DNA from: CBDCFV01 sp965203835
GTDB lineage: Bacteria > Chloroflexota > Dehalococcoidia > Lucifugimonadales > UBA3495
Assembly (NCBI GenBank): GCA_965203835.1
Contig: OZ241919.1
Coordinates: 744,001 to 808,000, forward strand
DNA: 64,000 bases
Reading direction: 5' to 3'
The notes below the pieces were generated by a model. The model had not been told where the DNA came from, did not search any database, and saw only the letters and a program-made list of their open reading frames with translations. Positions 42,012 through 50,702 of the stretch are shown here, in pieces (within the stretch, counting starts at the first letter, position 1; the number at the start of each line of letters is the position of its first letter). A program made the translations under genes and the position numbers.

Positions 42012-42866
42012 TCACCCCACCGCCGCGTCAACCAACCGGTGCAACCGCTCCAGTTGTTGGGCGTTTTCTTCCGTGGTGAACCCGTCGACGCGGTAAAGCC
42101 AGTCACCGGTGGTGCCGTCGACTGCCCCCATGTCCACCGACACGCGAATGACGCGGGTATCTTCATCCAGGCTGGGCAGCAGGTTGCGCCGAGCCAGCTT
42201 GGACAGGGCCGCAACCAAGCCGTAGCCGCCCCAATTGGACACGCTGGATATGATCAAGCGGTCCACTGTGGTCACCGCAGGATCATTGGGCAGGGTTTCC
42301 ACCTGCGGAATGAACTCCACCAGGTTGCCCATGCCGATTTCGTTGCCGCCGTCGCCTATGCCTACCGACGGGATGCCGGCCTCGAAGAGGTAGTCCAATC
42401 GCGCGGTGTGAGGAGTAATGTCCAAGTACCGCATGTTCAGATAAGCATCATCTTTGGTACGGCTGCACCGCTCGATGGAGATAATCAGGGACAGGTCCAG
42501 CTTTTCAAGCATCTCCGCGGAAACCTTTTTGCTGGTTTCCACGTCGGCGACGGGAAACTCGACAATCTCGGCATCATTCCCCAGAATGCCCCGGAGTATC
42601 GGCGTCGAGCAATCGTCACTGATGTAGGTGACCTTCCGGCCCAAGGCTTCCAGGGCGTTGCCGATGGCCACCGCTCCTGCGGGGCCGTCGGTCTCCGGTT
42701 TTCCCGCCGACAGGATGTAAAACCCGGTGGTTATGGCCACGTTGCCGGGATGGTCCATGATGTACTGCGCCGCTTGGGCGCAAAAATCGTCGGCCATGTA
42801 GGGGCGAAGCTGGGCAACGCCCCTTTTGTCCTGCTCAAGTATTATGTCTTCTATGGTCTCAGCCAT
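42012..42866 (-). CDS. DUF4392 protein, D-glutamate cyclase C-terminal-like (284 aa)
   Basis: Homologue of the C-terminal half of mitochondrial D-glutamate cyclase, which converts D-glutamate to 5-oxo-D-proline. Motifs ITTGFYILSAGKPETDGPAGA, IERCSRTKDDAYLNMRYLDI and GIGDGGNEIGMGN are characteristic. ATG at 42866 follows TTGGAG. The N-terminal half (DUF1445) is encoded immediately upstream with an 11-bp gap. Together they rebuild the two-domain enzyme as separate polypeptides. Confidence 0.88.
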   Translation of the reverse strand: MAETIEDIILEQDKRGVAQLRPYMADDFCAQAAQYIMDHPGNVAITTGFYILSAGKPETDGPAGAVAIGNALEALGRKVTYISDDCSTPILRGILGNDAEIVEFPVADVETSKKVSAEMLEKLDLSLIISIERCSRTKDDAYLNMRYLDITPHTARLDYLFEAGIPSVGIGDGGNEIGMGNLVEFIPQVETLPNDPAVTTVDRLIISSVSNWGGYGLVAALSKLARRNLLPSLDEDTRVIRVSVDMGAVDGTTGDWLYRVDGFTTEENAQQLERLHRLVDAAVG

Positions 42867-42877
42867 TGCCGCTCCAA

Positions 42878-43672
42878 TTACAACACTGCGTAGTCCGCAT
42901 CACGCTGGTCGGTTATGAACATCATTCCCGGCGCGTGGGTCATCATCAGGCTGGGTTTGCAGTTGAGGGCCACCGCTTGCGGCGTGACGCCGCAGGCCCA
43001 GAAGACCGGTTCTTCGTCGGGGTATATCTTCACCGCGTCGCCGAAGTCGGGCGCGGCTATATCCCTGATACCGATGGCTGCCGGGTCACCGATGTGCACC
43101 GGCGCTCCATGGGTGGCCGGGAACCGCGACGTCACCTGTACCGCCCGCACGATCTGTTCCCGCTTGATGGGACGCATACTGACCACCATCGGGCCGGAGA
43201 ACTGCCCAGCGGGATTGGTGGCGATGTTGGTGATATACATCGAGACGTTGGTGCCCATCTCCTGGTGCCGCAACGGTATCCCGGCATCGGTCATCGCGGT
43301 CTCGAAAGAAAAGCTGCACCCCAGCAGGAAGGACACCAAGTCGTCCCGCCAGTGCGGCACCAGCGAATCGACCTCGGCGGTGAACTCGCCGTTCTCGTAT
43401 ATGCGGTATCCGGGAACGTCACTCCGAATATCTCCTCCTGGCGTGGTCAGACCCGGCTCCACTTGGCCCGCCTCCACAACCTCCAGCAGGGGGCACGGCT
43501 TGGGGTTCCGCTGGCAGAACAGCAGGAAATCGAAGGCCAGGTCCCTCGGCAGAATTGCCAGGTTGGCCTGAACGTAGCCGGGAGCAACCCCGGAAGTTAC
43601 CCCGCGCCACTGGCCGTGGCGGATCTGTTCCCGAACGTCTTGCGGAGTTTTGGGCAATGTTTGCGTACTCAT
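42878..43672 (-). CDS. DUF1445/UPF0317 family protein, D-glutamate cyclase N-terminal-like (264 aa)
   Basis: Putative hydro-lyase family equivalent to the N-terminal half of D-glutamate cyclase. Typical blocks: GVAPGYVQANLAILP, FLLFCQRNPKPCPLLEV, VSFLLGCSFSFE, MVVSMRPI and EPVFWACGVTPQ. ATG at 43672 follows GAGG. It is the first gene of the pair with DUF4392. No glutamate racemase or peptidoglycan gene is nearby, so the route feeding it is unknown. Confidence 0.9.
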   Translation of the reverse strand: MSTQTLPKTPQDVREQIRHGQWRGVTSGVAPGYVQANLAILPRDLAFDFLLFCQRNPKPCPLLEVVEAGQVEPGLTTPGGDIRSDVPGYRIYENGEFTAEVDSLVPHWRDDLVSFLLGCSFSFETAMTDAGIPLRHQEMGTNVSMYITNIATNPAGQFSGPMVVSMRPIKREQIVRAVQVTSRFPATHGAPVHIGDPAAIGIRDIAAPDFGDAVKIYPDEEPVFWACGVTPQAVALNCKPSLMMTHAPGMMFITDQRDADYAVL

Positions 43673-43779
43673 AGACTTACCTCAACGGTGAACGTGCGAT
43701 ACCGGCCCGTCCCAATGTACTTACGATAACAGCCTTGGCCAGCCCATCGCAGGACTGACGTTTGATGCCTAAAGGCTTG

Positions 43780-43908
43780 TCACCAATCATAGTGTCCCTT
43801 GATATTCCAGTCAATTTCCTCCGGACGAATGACGGGGCAACCACCAAAAAACGCATGGCAAACAAGCCAATATGGAAAGTAGTCCCGCCAGCCACAGGAC
43901 CTAATCAT
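43780..43908 (-). CDS. Possible small ORF (42 aa)
   Basis: Begins MIRSCGWRDYFPYWLVCHAF and ends EEIDWNIKGHYDW. GGTGGAG lies 8 nt before the ATG at 43908. The peptide is rich in Trp, Tyr and His, with three Cys, and has a non-random look. It lies in the AT-richer gap between the D-glutamate cyclase pair and the second HEPN/PaREP1-like gene, on the opposite strand to the latter. No family recognised; it may be a gene relic. Nothing else is seen in 43673-43993. Confidence 0.35.
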   Translation of the reverse strand: MIRSCGWRDYFPYWLVCHAFFGGCPVIRPEEIDWNIKGHYDW

Positions 43909-43993
43909 TGAAAGCGCTCCACCTGACATCAACTTGTTACACCGATGTGCCTGAACTGGTAAAATGCAGGCGAGAGTACGGAGGAGACGATAC

Positions 43994-44380
43994 GTGAGCA
44001 CCACCTCAACCCAGGACCACGCACGAGCGCTTTTCGACGACGCTCGCCGGATGCAGGCTGAAGCTCAGGAACGTCTCAGCCAAGGTGACATCCGCGACGC
44101 TGCCGAAAAGGCGTGGTGCGCCACCAAGCGGGCAACTGACGCTCTGGTACTATGCCGCACTGGTGAGGAACCACCCAGCACCCACGACACCACCGAGGCC
44201 CTCCTGGCACTGGCCAAGCAGTCCGACATGTACGAAACACTGGTCGGACGCTACTTTACCAGGATCAGCTATCTCCACGGCACCTGCTTCTACACCGGCC
44301 TCTGCGGACCCGACACCGAACGCCGCATCCTTGAGACCGTCCAGTACATCAACGACGCTGAGGCCCTCGCCGCCACATAA
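43994..44380 (+). CDS. HEPN/PaREP1-like helical protein (128 aa)
   Basis: Paralogue of the gene at 2186-2569: both share GDIRDAAEKAWCATKRATDA and a later xCFYxGxCGP-like segment, with matching length. GTG at 43994 is chosen because GGAG lies 8-10 nt upstream. All-helical prediction; function unknown. It is a free-standing gene without an MNT nucleotidyltransferase partner. Two copies 42 kb apart, each isolated among opposite-strand genes, suggest a mobile or lineage-expanded family. Confidence 0.75.
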   Translation: MSTTSTQDHARALFDDARRMQAEAQERLSQGDIRDAAEKAWCATKRATDALVLCRTGEEPPSTHDTTEALLALAKQSDMYETLVGRYFTRISYLHGTCFYTGLCGPDTERRILETVQYINDAEALAAT

Positions 44381-44492
44381 ACACCGTCGACGCACAAGGT
44401 GAACCAACCTCTGCCGTCGTCGGTTGGATGTTATACTTCCAACCGGTCTGCTTTTTCGTTACAGCATCAACAGCAACGTCCGAGGCTGCGGT

Positions 44493-45161
44493 TTGTATAA
44501 CGTATTCCTGTTGGCTGATCGCTCCAACGGAGCGTTGCAACTCCTGGAGGCGCTCAGCCGGTTGGGTATGACCTGCCAAGTGGGCAACGACCTGCCGTCC
44601 AACGACAACGGCGGCCTCGCCGTCTCGCCTCAAGCAGTGGTCCTGGACATGGCGTCGGTGGGCGTAGCCCGCTCTCAAGAGCTTGTCACCCAGTGCAAGA
44701 CGCACCAATTTCCGGTGCTAGTGGTTGTTCCCGGCGACGACCTGACCAGCTTCAACCCTTCGATGAACCCGGACGAGTTCATCTTGGGGCCGGTCCGCGA
44801 CGAGGAGCTTAACGCCCGGATAAAGCAGGCCATCTACCGGGTGAACGGCGTCGCCGAGTCCAAAGTTCTGAGCATTGGTGAGTTGGTGGTGGACCTGGAC
44901 CGCTATGACGTTACCGTGTCCGGACGCCGGGTGTCGTTGACCTACAAAGAGTTCCAGCTTCTGTCGCTGCTGGCTTCCAACCCCGGCAGGGTCTACACCA
45001 GGGAGGCCCTGCTAAGCCAGGTATGGGGCTACGACTACCTTGGCGGCACCCGGACGGTGGACGTGCACGTGCGGCGGTTGCGTTCCAAGATCGAAGCGCC
45101 CGGACGTTCCTTTGTGGAGACCATCTGGAACGTGGGCTACCGATTCAAGGCGCCGTCATAG
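44493..45161 (+). CDS. OmpR-type winged-helix regulator with degenerate receiver domain (222 aa)
   Basis: C-terminal OmpR/PhoB DNA-binding domain is complete (LTYKEFQLLSLLASNPGRVYTREALLSQVWGY, RTVDVHVRRLRSKI, WNVGYRF). The N-terminal receiver-like domain keeps the aspartate of AVVLDM, but the acidic pair is reduced to one Asp (LLADRSNG). The conserved Thr/Ser is absent (LVVVPGDD), and the Lys is replaced (FILGPV instead of xxKPF). It is therefore likely to work without phosphorylation. TTG at 44493 with GAGG 7 nt upstream is preferred over ATG 44424. No histidine kinase is nearby. Confidence 0.88.
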   Translation: MYNVFLLADRSNGALQLLEALSRLGMTCQVGNDLPSNDNGGLAVSPQAVVLDMASVGVARSQELVTQCKTHQFPVLVVVPGDDLTSFNPSMNPDEFILGPVRDEELNARIKQAIYRVNGVAESKVLSIGELVVDLDRYDVTVSGRRVSLTYKEFQLLSLLASNPGRVYTREALLSQVWGYDYLGGTRTVDVHVRRLRSKIEAPGRSFVETIWNVGYRFKAPS

Positions 45162-45169
45162 GCAGACGA

Positions 45170-46408
45170 TTAAACAATCTGTTTGCAAATTTTGCCGCCC
45201 TTGACCACCAGACGGACGTTGTCGGAGTCGGTCAGCAGGTCAATGTCGTCAATCGGGTTGCCACCGACCGCAATCAGGTCGGCATCCATTCCTTCCTGAA
45301 CACGTCCGATGCGGTCCTCCATGCGGAAGAGCCTGGCGTTGGTGCTGGTGGCGCTCACGATGGCCTCCATAGGTCCCACTACCCGTGCTTTCAACGCCAA
45401 CTCCTCGGCCCGCCCTGTTTGCTTAGGGCCAAGAATGTCAGACCCGGAACCCATTGACGCCCCCGCATGGGCGGCTATCTGTACACTGGTTGGCATTTGA
45501 GACCGCACCTGCTCCAGCTTCATTTGCCCGTAGTGGGACACCTCCCCGGCATCGGCTGCCCGCGACAGGAACTCAGCAACCAATAAGGTCGGTATTACGA
45601 AGGCGTCTTGGGCCACTATGTTATGCGCCGCGGCCTCATCGAGGATGCTGCCGTGTTCGATGGAGCGCACCCCGGCGGCCAAGGCATTGTTTACGGATGG
45701 CGCGGTGTGGCAGTGAGCCAGCACATACTTGCCCACCATCTCCGCCTCGTAGACTGCGGCGTGCATCTCCTCCACGGTGAACTGGACGCTTTCCAAGAGG
45801 TCCAGCGGTGACATGATGCCGCCGGAGGCCATGAGCTTGACGTGATGTGATCCCAGCCTCAACTGCTGTCGCGCCGCAGCCCGGACGGCGTCGGGTCCGT
45901 CAACCAGCACCGGGGACGCCAGGATACCAGGCACCGACCGGATGGGCGCTTCATCGTAGCGGCGGCGCCGGTCCCCATGCCCGCCGGTGATGGACAGATG
46001 GGACCCTGAAGGAAGTATCCGCGGCCCCTCGATCATCCCTTGCTCCACCGCGCGGGCGAAGGCCGGGTCCAACCCCCCGGCATCGCGCACAGTGGTGAAC
46101 CCCTCTTGCAGCGCGAGGCCGATGTTTTCGACAACCTGGATAACGTAGGTGGTCAGGTTTTCGTCCGGCCCCCAGTTGGCCACGGCGTTGATGCCCACTT
46201 GGCCGAAATGGACGTGGGCATCGCTGAGGCCCGGCATCAGAGTCATGCCGTCCAAGTCTACAACCGTTCCGTCGGTGGGACGCATTATGCTCGCGGCAGG
46301 GCCAATTTTTTGAATAACTCCGTTTTCCACCAGCACACTGGTCCCGGAGACGGGGTCGGCGCCGGTGCCGTCGATTACCGTGGCGTTATGCAGGAGAAGA
46401 GATGTCAT
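45170..46408 (-). CDS. Amidohydrolase, imidazolonepropionase/prolidase-like (412 aa)
   Basis: Metal-dependent amidohydrolase. LMPGLSDAHVHFG near residue 58 and ILAHCHTAPS-like YVLAHCHTAPSVNNAL, SIEHGSILDEAA and the C-terminal GRVQEGMDADLIAVGGNP are the family landmarks. Close relatives hydrolyse dipeptides, organophosphates or lactams; substrate here unknown. ATG at 46408 follows AAGGATG. It converges on the winged-helix regulator with a 8-bp gap and lies beside a FAD oxidase, an amidase and an Fe-dehydrogenase, suggesting a nitrogen-compound catabolic region. Confidence 0.9.
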   Translation of the reverse strand: MTSLLLHNATVIDGTGADPVSGTSVLVENGVIQKIGPAASIMRPTDGTVVDLDGMTLMPGLSDAHVHFGQVGINAVANWGPDENLTTYVIQVVENIGLALQEGFTTVRDAGGLDPAFARAVEQGMIEGPRILPSGSHLSITGGHGDRRRRYDEAPIRSVPGILASPVLVDGPDAVRAAARQQLRLGSHHVKLMASGGIMSPLDLLESVQFTVEEMHAAVYEAEMVGKYVLAHCHTAPSVNNALAAGVRSIEHGSILDEAAAHNIVAQDAFVIPTLLVAEFLSRAADAGEVSHYGQMKLEQVRSQMPTSVQIAAHAGASMGSGSDILGPKQTGRAEELALKARVVGPMEAIVSATSTNARLFRMEDRIGRVQEGMDADLIAVGGNPIDDIDLLTDSDNVRLVVKGGKICKQIV

Positions 46409-46487
46409 GTATTCATCCTTGTAAGCGACATTGCGGTTGATAGAGGAAGGCGCGAAAGCAGTCGGTTTCGGAGGCATTGTACCGGCC

Positions 46488-47606
46488 TCAAGAGTCCCTC
46501 TCGAAACGGGACAAGCCAAAAGGCTCCAAAGGTTCGGGGTCTCCCGTGGTTATGTAATCAGCCATCAACTCGGCGGTGCCTGGACTCAACATTACGCCGA
46601 CGCTGTCGTGGCCCGAGGCGATACTGATCCCCTCCCATCCGGGAATGGGTCCCATGACGGGCAAGCCATCCTGCCAGCCCGGTCTCACGCCGGCGCGGGC
46701 GCCCAGAAAGTCGGCGTCCTTCAACTCCGGGAAAATCCCGGAGGCCATCGAAATCAAGTGACGGACTCCCTCCGCTGTCGTGCGAGAGTCGAAAACCCCT
46801 TCTTCGCGCGTGGACGCCGCCAGCACCGTTCCGTCAACCCTTGGCACCACGTAGCCTTGGAAGTTTCGGACAGGGCCCCCCAAAGTGAACCCAGGCTTTC
46901 TCAACAGTATCCGTTGCCCTTTGACCGGGACCACTGGCAGCTTGCCCGGCAGCCAGCGGTCCATTATGCCTGTCCAAGGCCCGGCGGCAAGCACTGTGTG
47001 AGCCGAATGGTGGACCCCCGTTGCCGTTCTTACGCCCACTACCCGCGAACCGTCGAATTCCAAGGCGATTGCCTCCGTTTGTTCAAGGAACACAGCCCCC
47101 AAACGAGACGCTGCATGGGCTAAGGCATCTACGAGCCGTTGGCCCCTGACAGACCCTTCATTCGGTGAAAATACCCCTCCCACGACGCCTTCAGCCAGTC
47201 CGGGTTGGAGGTCGTGGACTTCAGCGACGTCCAGCCATCTCAAACCCAGCCCTGTCTCGTTTTGCCACGACAGGTCGTTTTTGAGGTGCTCCGCCTCTTC
47301 CCCGTCGGACGCAACTTTGAGGACGCCCCACTGGCGATATTGCGGGTCTACGCCAGCCTCGGTCAACTCCGACGCCAGCCCCGGATACAGCTCCAGGCTG
47401 CGCAGACCCAGGCTGAAGAACTCTGGGCGGGTGTGGTCTACGTGCCAAAGGGGGCCAACCACCCCGGCGGTGGCGCGGGAGGCGCCACCGCCCAGCCGGT
47501 CGCGTTCCAGCACCAAGGGCTTGATCCCGGCCTTGGCCAGCCAGTAGGCGATGGAGCAGCCTATGACTCCACCACCAATAATGACAACATCCGCCGTTTG
47601 GGGCAT
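46488..47606 (-). CDS. FAD-dependent amine/glycine oxidase family protein (372 aa)
   Basis: DAO-type flavoprotein (ThiO, sarcosine oxidase or DadA-like). The dinucleotide-binding motif DVVIIGGGVIGCSIAYWLA lies at residues 6-24, followed by LERDRLGGGASRATAGV. The C-terminal FAD motif is GHDSVGVMLSPGTAELMADYI. It oxidises a secondary or primary amine or D-amino acid; substrate not predictable. ATG at 47606 follows GGAGGTCTG. A composite REP element lies directly upstream. Neighbouring amidohydrolase and amidase genes are on the same strand. Confidence 0.9.
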   Translation of the reverse strand: MPQTADVVIIGGGVIGCSIAYWLAKAGIKPLVLERDRLGGGASRATAGVVGPLWHVDHTRPEFFSLGLRSLELYPGLASELTEAGVDPQYRQWGVLKVASDGEEAEHLKNDLSWQNETGLGLRWLDVAEVHDLQPGLAEGVVGGVFSPNEGSVRGQRLVDALAHAASRLGAVFLEQTEAIALEFDGSRVVGVRTATGVHHSAHTVLAAGPWTGIMDRWLPGKLPVVPVKGQRILLRKPGFTLGGPVRNFQGYVVPRVDGTVLAASTREEGVFDSRTTAEGVRHLISMASGIFPELKDADFLGARAGVRPGWQDGLPVMGPIPGWEGISIASGHDSVGVMLSPGTAELMADYITTGDPEPLEPFGLSRFERDS

Positions 47607-47644
47607 CAGACCTCCATGAGGATACTCACCCGGCCCTCCCTTGG

Positions 47645-47699
47645 TGGATTCCCGCCCCCGCCTGCGCGGGGGTGACGTTCTTTCGCGGGAATGACGGGT
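47645..47699. repeat. Composite REP element
   Basis: Same composite of two hairpins as at 26296-26347, inverted: GGATTCCCGCCCCCGCC...GGGGGTGACG then TTCTTTCGCGGGAATGAC. It lies between the amidase and FAD-oxidase genes. Confidence 0.78.
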
Positions 47700-47764
47700 A
47701 GGGTGTCGGAAATGACAAGCGTATGAGCCGGGAGACAAGCGTATAAGCCGGGAATAGACGGCGG

Positions 47765-49171
47765 TTAAATCGGCGGGCGCCGCTCGAACAACCGGGCCTG
47801 CTGCTGGTAGGCATAGCCTGCACGGAAAACGCCTGGCTCGTCGAAGGGCTTGCCGGCGAACTGCATACCCACCGGCAGGCCGGCCTCGGTAAACCCGCAG
47901 GGGACCGAAATGGCGGGGAGACCGGTCAGGTTGTATGGCGCGGTGAAGCTCGGGCCCCGGACGGTACTGGTCCCGTCGAAACCCTCGAAGGCGGGGGCCG
48001 GTTGAGTCATCGTCGGTGACACCAGCAGGTCCACCTTTTGCAACGTCTCGGCCACTTCCCTGATGACCACTTTGCGGACCCTTTGCGCCTGCATGTAGTC
48101 GCTGGCGCTCAACAGGCCGCCGATGCGGAACCGGGCCCGCACCATCTCTCCGAACTCCTGGGGCCGCGTCTTCAGGTTGGGTTCATGATAGGCGTAGGCT
48201 TCGGTAAGCATAATCACCGAATTGGCGGCCCGGACATGCTCCAGGGTCGGGATGGTAACTTCTTCGAGATTGGCTCCCAGGCTCTCCAGCACCGGCAAGG
48301 CTCTCTCCACCGTGGCAACGACTTCGGCGCTGACATTTTCGTCGGGAGTAAAGAAGAAGTGCCGCGGCACCCCGATGGTGACGCCCTTGAGGTCGTCCCG
48401 CAGCGACAGAGTGTAGTCGGGGACCGGCGCCCTGCTGGTGGTCGGGTCCTTCGGGTCATGCCCAGCCAGGACCTGGAGCATGTGGGCGCAGTCTTCCACT
48501 GTCCAGGTCATCGGCCCGCAGTGGTCCTGGGACCAACACAGAGTGACGACCCCGGCGCGGCTCACCCGGCCGTAAGTGGCCTTGATCCCGACAATGCCGC
48601 ACAGGGACGCCGGGCCGCGGATGGAGCCGCCGGTGCAGGAACCCAAGGCCCCCATGCACTGGCCGGCGGCAACCGCGGAGCCGGAACCGCTGCTGGAGCC
48701 GCCGGTGACATGGTCCAGGTTCCACGGGTTTCGCGCCGGCGCGAACGGGGTGGTGAAGTCCGGCCCGCCCAAGGCGAACTCGTGCATGGCCAGCTTGCCC
48801 AGCAGGATCCCGCCCGCGGCCTTCAGCCTGGCGGTGGTCGTAGCGTCTTCCGTCGGCACACGGTTTATGTCAACCCTGGAACCGGACGTGGTTCGGATGC
48901 CGGCGGTATCGTAAAGGTCCTTCAACGCGAATGGAATGCCGTGCATCGCCCCTCTGTAGTCTCCGCGAAGAATCTCCGATTCGGCCACCCTGGCATCCGC
49001 CAGGGCCTGCTCTCCGGTGACGAGCAAATAGGAGTGGAGTTGCTCATCGGTGGCGGCGATGCGGTCCAGAAATGCTTGGGTAAGCTCCACCGGCGACAGT
49101 TCCTGGCGCTGGAGCAACTTCGAGGCTTCGTCGATGGTCAGGAAACACAGGTTGGTATCGGTAGCGGCCAT
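47765..49171 (-). CDS. Amidase signature family hydrolase, GatA-like (468 aa)
   Basis: Amidase-signature enzyme with the Ser-cisSer-Lys triad: lysine in FALKDLYDTAGIRTTSGS near residue 85, GGSSSGSGSAVAAGQ near residue 157, and catalytic serine in GSCTGGSIRGPASLCGIVGIK near residue 180. Closest in style to AtzF/GatA-type amidases rather than to housekeeping GatA, since gatB is not adjacent. ATG at 49171 follows AAGGGAA. A 68-residue GatC-like gene lies 69 bp upstream and may encode its small subunit. Substrate unknown. Confidence 0.92.
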   Translation of the reverse strand: MAATDTNLCFLTIDEASKLLQRQELSPVELTQAFLDRIAATDEQLHSYLLVTGEQALADARVAESEILRGDYRGAMHGIPFALKDLYDTAGIRTTSGSRVDINRVPTEDATTTARLKAAGGILLGKLAMHEFALGGPDFTTPFAPARNPWNLDHVTGGSSSGSGSAVAAGQCMGALGSCTGGSIRGPASLCGIVGIKATYGRVSRAGVVTLCWSQDHCGPMTWTVEDCAHMLQVLAGHDPKDPTTSRAPVPDYTLSLRDDLKGVTIGVPRHFFFTPDENVSAEVVATVERALPVLESLGANLEEVTIPTLEHVRAANSVIMLTEAYAYHEPNLKTRPQEFGEMVRARFRIGGLLSASDYMQAQRVRKVVIREVAETLQKVDLLVSPTMTQPAPAFEGFDGTSTVRGPSFTAPYNLTGLPAISVPCGFTEAGLPVGMQFAGKPFDEPGVFRAGYAYQQQARLFERRPPI

Positions 49172-49240
49172 TTTAATTCCCTTCCAAATTTCTGAATGTC
49201 AGGCGGATTGGGAAAGCGCAACTTGTCCTGAATGTAACTG

Positions 49241-49447
49241 TCACGCCGCGGGCCAGTCCGGGTGGAACGCGAGGTTGATCTCCTCCGCCCCAAGGTCGAT
49301 GGAGTGCAGCGCTTTCACGTACTCGTAGTAGAGGTCATAAAGGGGCTTGAGTTCCTCCAACTCTTCGGATGTCAGTCCCAGACCGGCTACTTCGGCCATC
49401 ATCCTGAACTGTTCCTGGGAAACGGAATCTCCACTTGGCGTCGCCAT
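49241..49447 (-). CDS. Small GatC-like protein (68 aa)
   Basis: The pattern AEVAGLGLTSEELEELKPLYDLYYEYVKALHSIDLGAEE resembles GatC and the AtzG-type small subunits that stabilise amidase-signature enzymes. It ends in FHPDWPAA, as GatC-like amidase partners do. ATG at 49447 precedes the amidase gene on the same strand. A role as amidase partner is inference from similarity of pattern and position. Confidence 0.72.
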   Translation of the reverse strand: MATPSGDSVSQEQFRMMAEVAGLGLTSEELEELKPLYDLYYEYVKALHSIDLGAEEINLAFHPDWPAA

Positions 49448-49556
49448 GCTTGACAGGACCTCCTGGTAGAGGGTCTATGGAAAAGGTATCAATGCTTGAC
49501 CCTGGAACGGCCTAGCTTGCCGAATTATACACCCGCTGACCGTTACGGGCCGCCGA

Positions 49557-50702
49557 CTACATCAACCCTTCCAGTATCACCCGCAGATCGTCCCTGTCCA
49601 GGGACCGGGGCAAGACACCGACCCGGTCCCACCGGGTGTGTTCCAGCAGAGTTTCCATGCCATCGGACAGGACACCCAAGGCGGGGAGCCGGGTTTGCAA
49701 GCCGCACCGTTCCATTATCTGCAATATGCGGGCCGTCGCCTCTTCCAGGTTGTTCACCTTGAGCGCGTCCCACAACGGGGGCAGCTTGGCAGATATTTCC
49801 GGCGCGGTCCACTTCAGAAAATCGGCGAGGGTAACTCCTACAGCCTGGCCGTGGGCCACGTTCCAGAATATGGTCAAGGGGCTGCCGATAGCGTGGCAAA
49901 CGTTGGGATGGCTATTGCTGTAGGCAATTCCGGAGATGGTGGCAGCCAGTGCGCACCATGAACGCGCCTCCAGCGTGCCCTCGACGCACGACGTTTCAAG
50001 ATAATCGTTGAACAGGCGAATGACCTCCAGGTCCATGGCGTCGGCAATGGGCTCGGACTCCAGGGACCAGTACGACTCGAAGGCGCTGGTGAAGGCGTCC
50101 ATGCCGGTCATGGCGGCCAGGTCTCCCGGCATGGTCATTGCCAGTTCTGGGTCAACGATGGCCACGGTTGGAAACATGTAGCGGTGGTTCAGGTTGAGCG
50201 AGCGGCGGGCGTCCCAGTCCCATATAGCCGCGCCGGACGTAACCTCGCTGCTGCTGCCCGACGTAGTGGGAACGGCTATGTAGGGTATCCCGGGCCGGGA
50301 GATGGTCTTTTCGCGGGTGGCGTACTCCAGCAACTCGCCCTCGTTGGTCATGAGGATGCTCACCAGCTTGGCCGTGTCCAAGGCGCTGCCCCCGCCTACG
50401 GCAACCACAACTTGGCACCCCGCCGTCCGGCAAGCCTCCAACGCCGAAGCGACCAACGCGGGCGAGGGGAACGGAGTGACCCTGTCGAAGAGCGTTATAC
50501 GCCCGGGCCCAATCTGGTCAACGACCTTTTGCAGGACGCCCTGCTCTCTGAGGCTGCGGCGGCCCGTGACGAGAAAGACCCGCGCATCCGCCGGACCGGT
50601 CTCGTTGAGAACTGTAGCCAGATTGGCAAGTTGGCCGGCCCCGAAGACCACCCTGGTGGGGTTGGACCATGCAAAGGAAGACAGATTCGGTACAAACAAC
50701 AT
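49557..50702 (-). CDS. Iron-containing alcohol dehydrogenase family, possibly phosphonoacetaldehyde-reductase-like (381 aa)
   Basis: Group III dehydrogenase. The NAD-binding motif is VVAVGGGSALDTAK near residue 92, and the C-terminal helical domain carries HAIGSPLTIFWNVAHGQAVG with two metal-type His. The usual D-x3-H pair (GMDALTHAxE) reads GMDAFTSAFESYWS: the second ligand His is Ser. From memory the ESYWS context occurs in phosphonoacetaldehyde reductases, so such a role is conceivable but unsupported by neighbours. ATG at 50702 follows GAGG. It stands near amidase and amine-oxidase genes. Confidence 0.85.
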   Translation of the reverse strand: MLFVPNLSSFAWSNPTRVVFGAGQLANLATVLNETGPADARVFLVTGRRSLREQGVLQKVVDQIGPGRITLFDRVTPFPSPALVASALEACRTAGCQVVVAVGGGSALDTAKLVSILMTNEGELLEYATREKTISRPGIPYIAVPTTSGSSSEVTSGAAIWDWDARRSLNLNHRYMFPTVAIVDPELAMTMPGDLAAMTGMDAFTSAFESYWSLESEPIADAMDLEVIRLFNDYLETSCVEGTLEARSWCALAATISGIAYSNSHPNVCHAIGSPLTIFWNVAHGQAVGVTLADFLKWTAPEISAKLPPLWDALKVNNLEEATARILQIMERCGLQTRLPALGVLSDGMETLLEHTRWDRVGVLPRSLDRDDLRVILEGLM

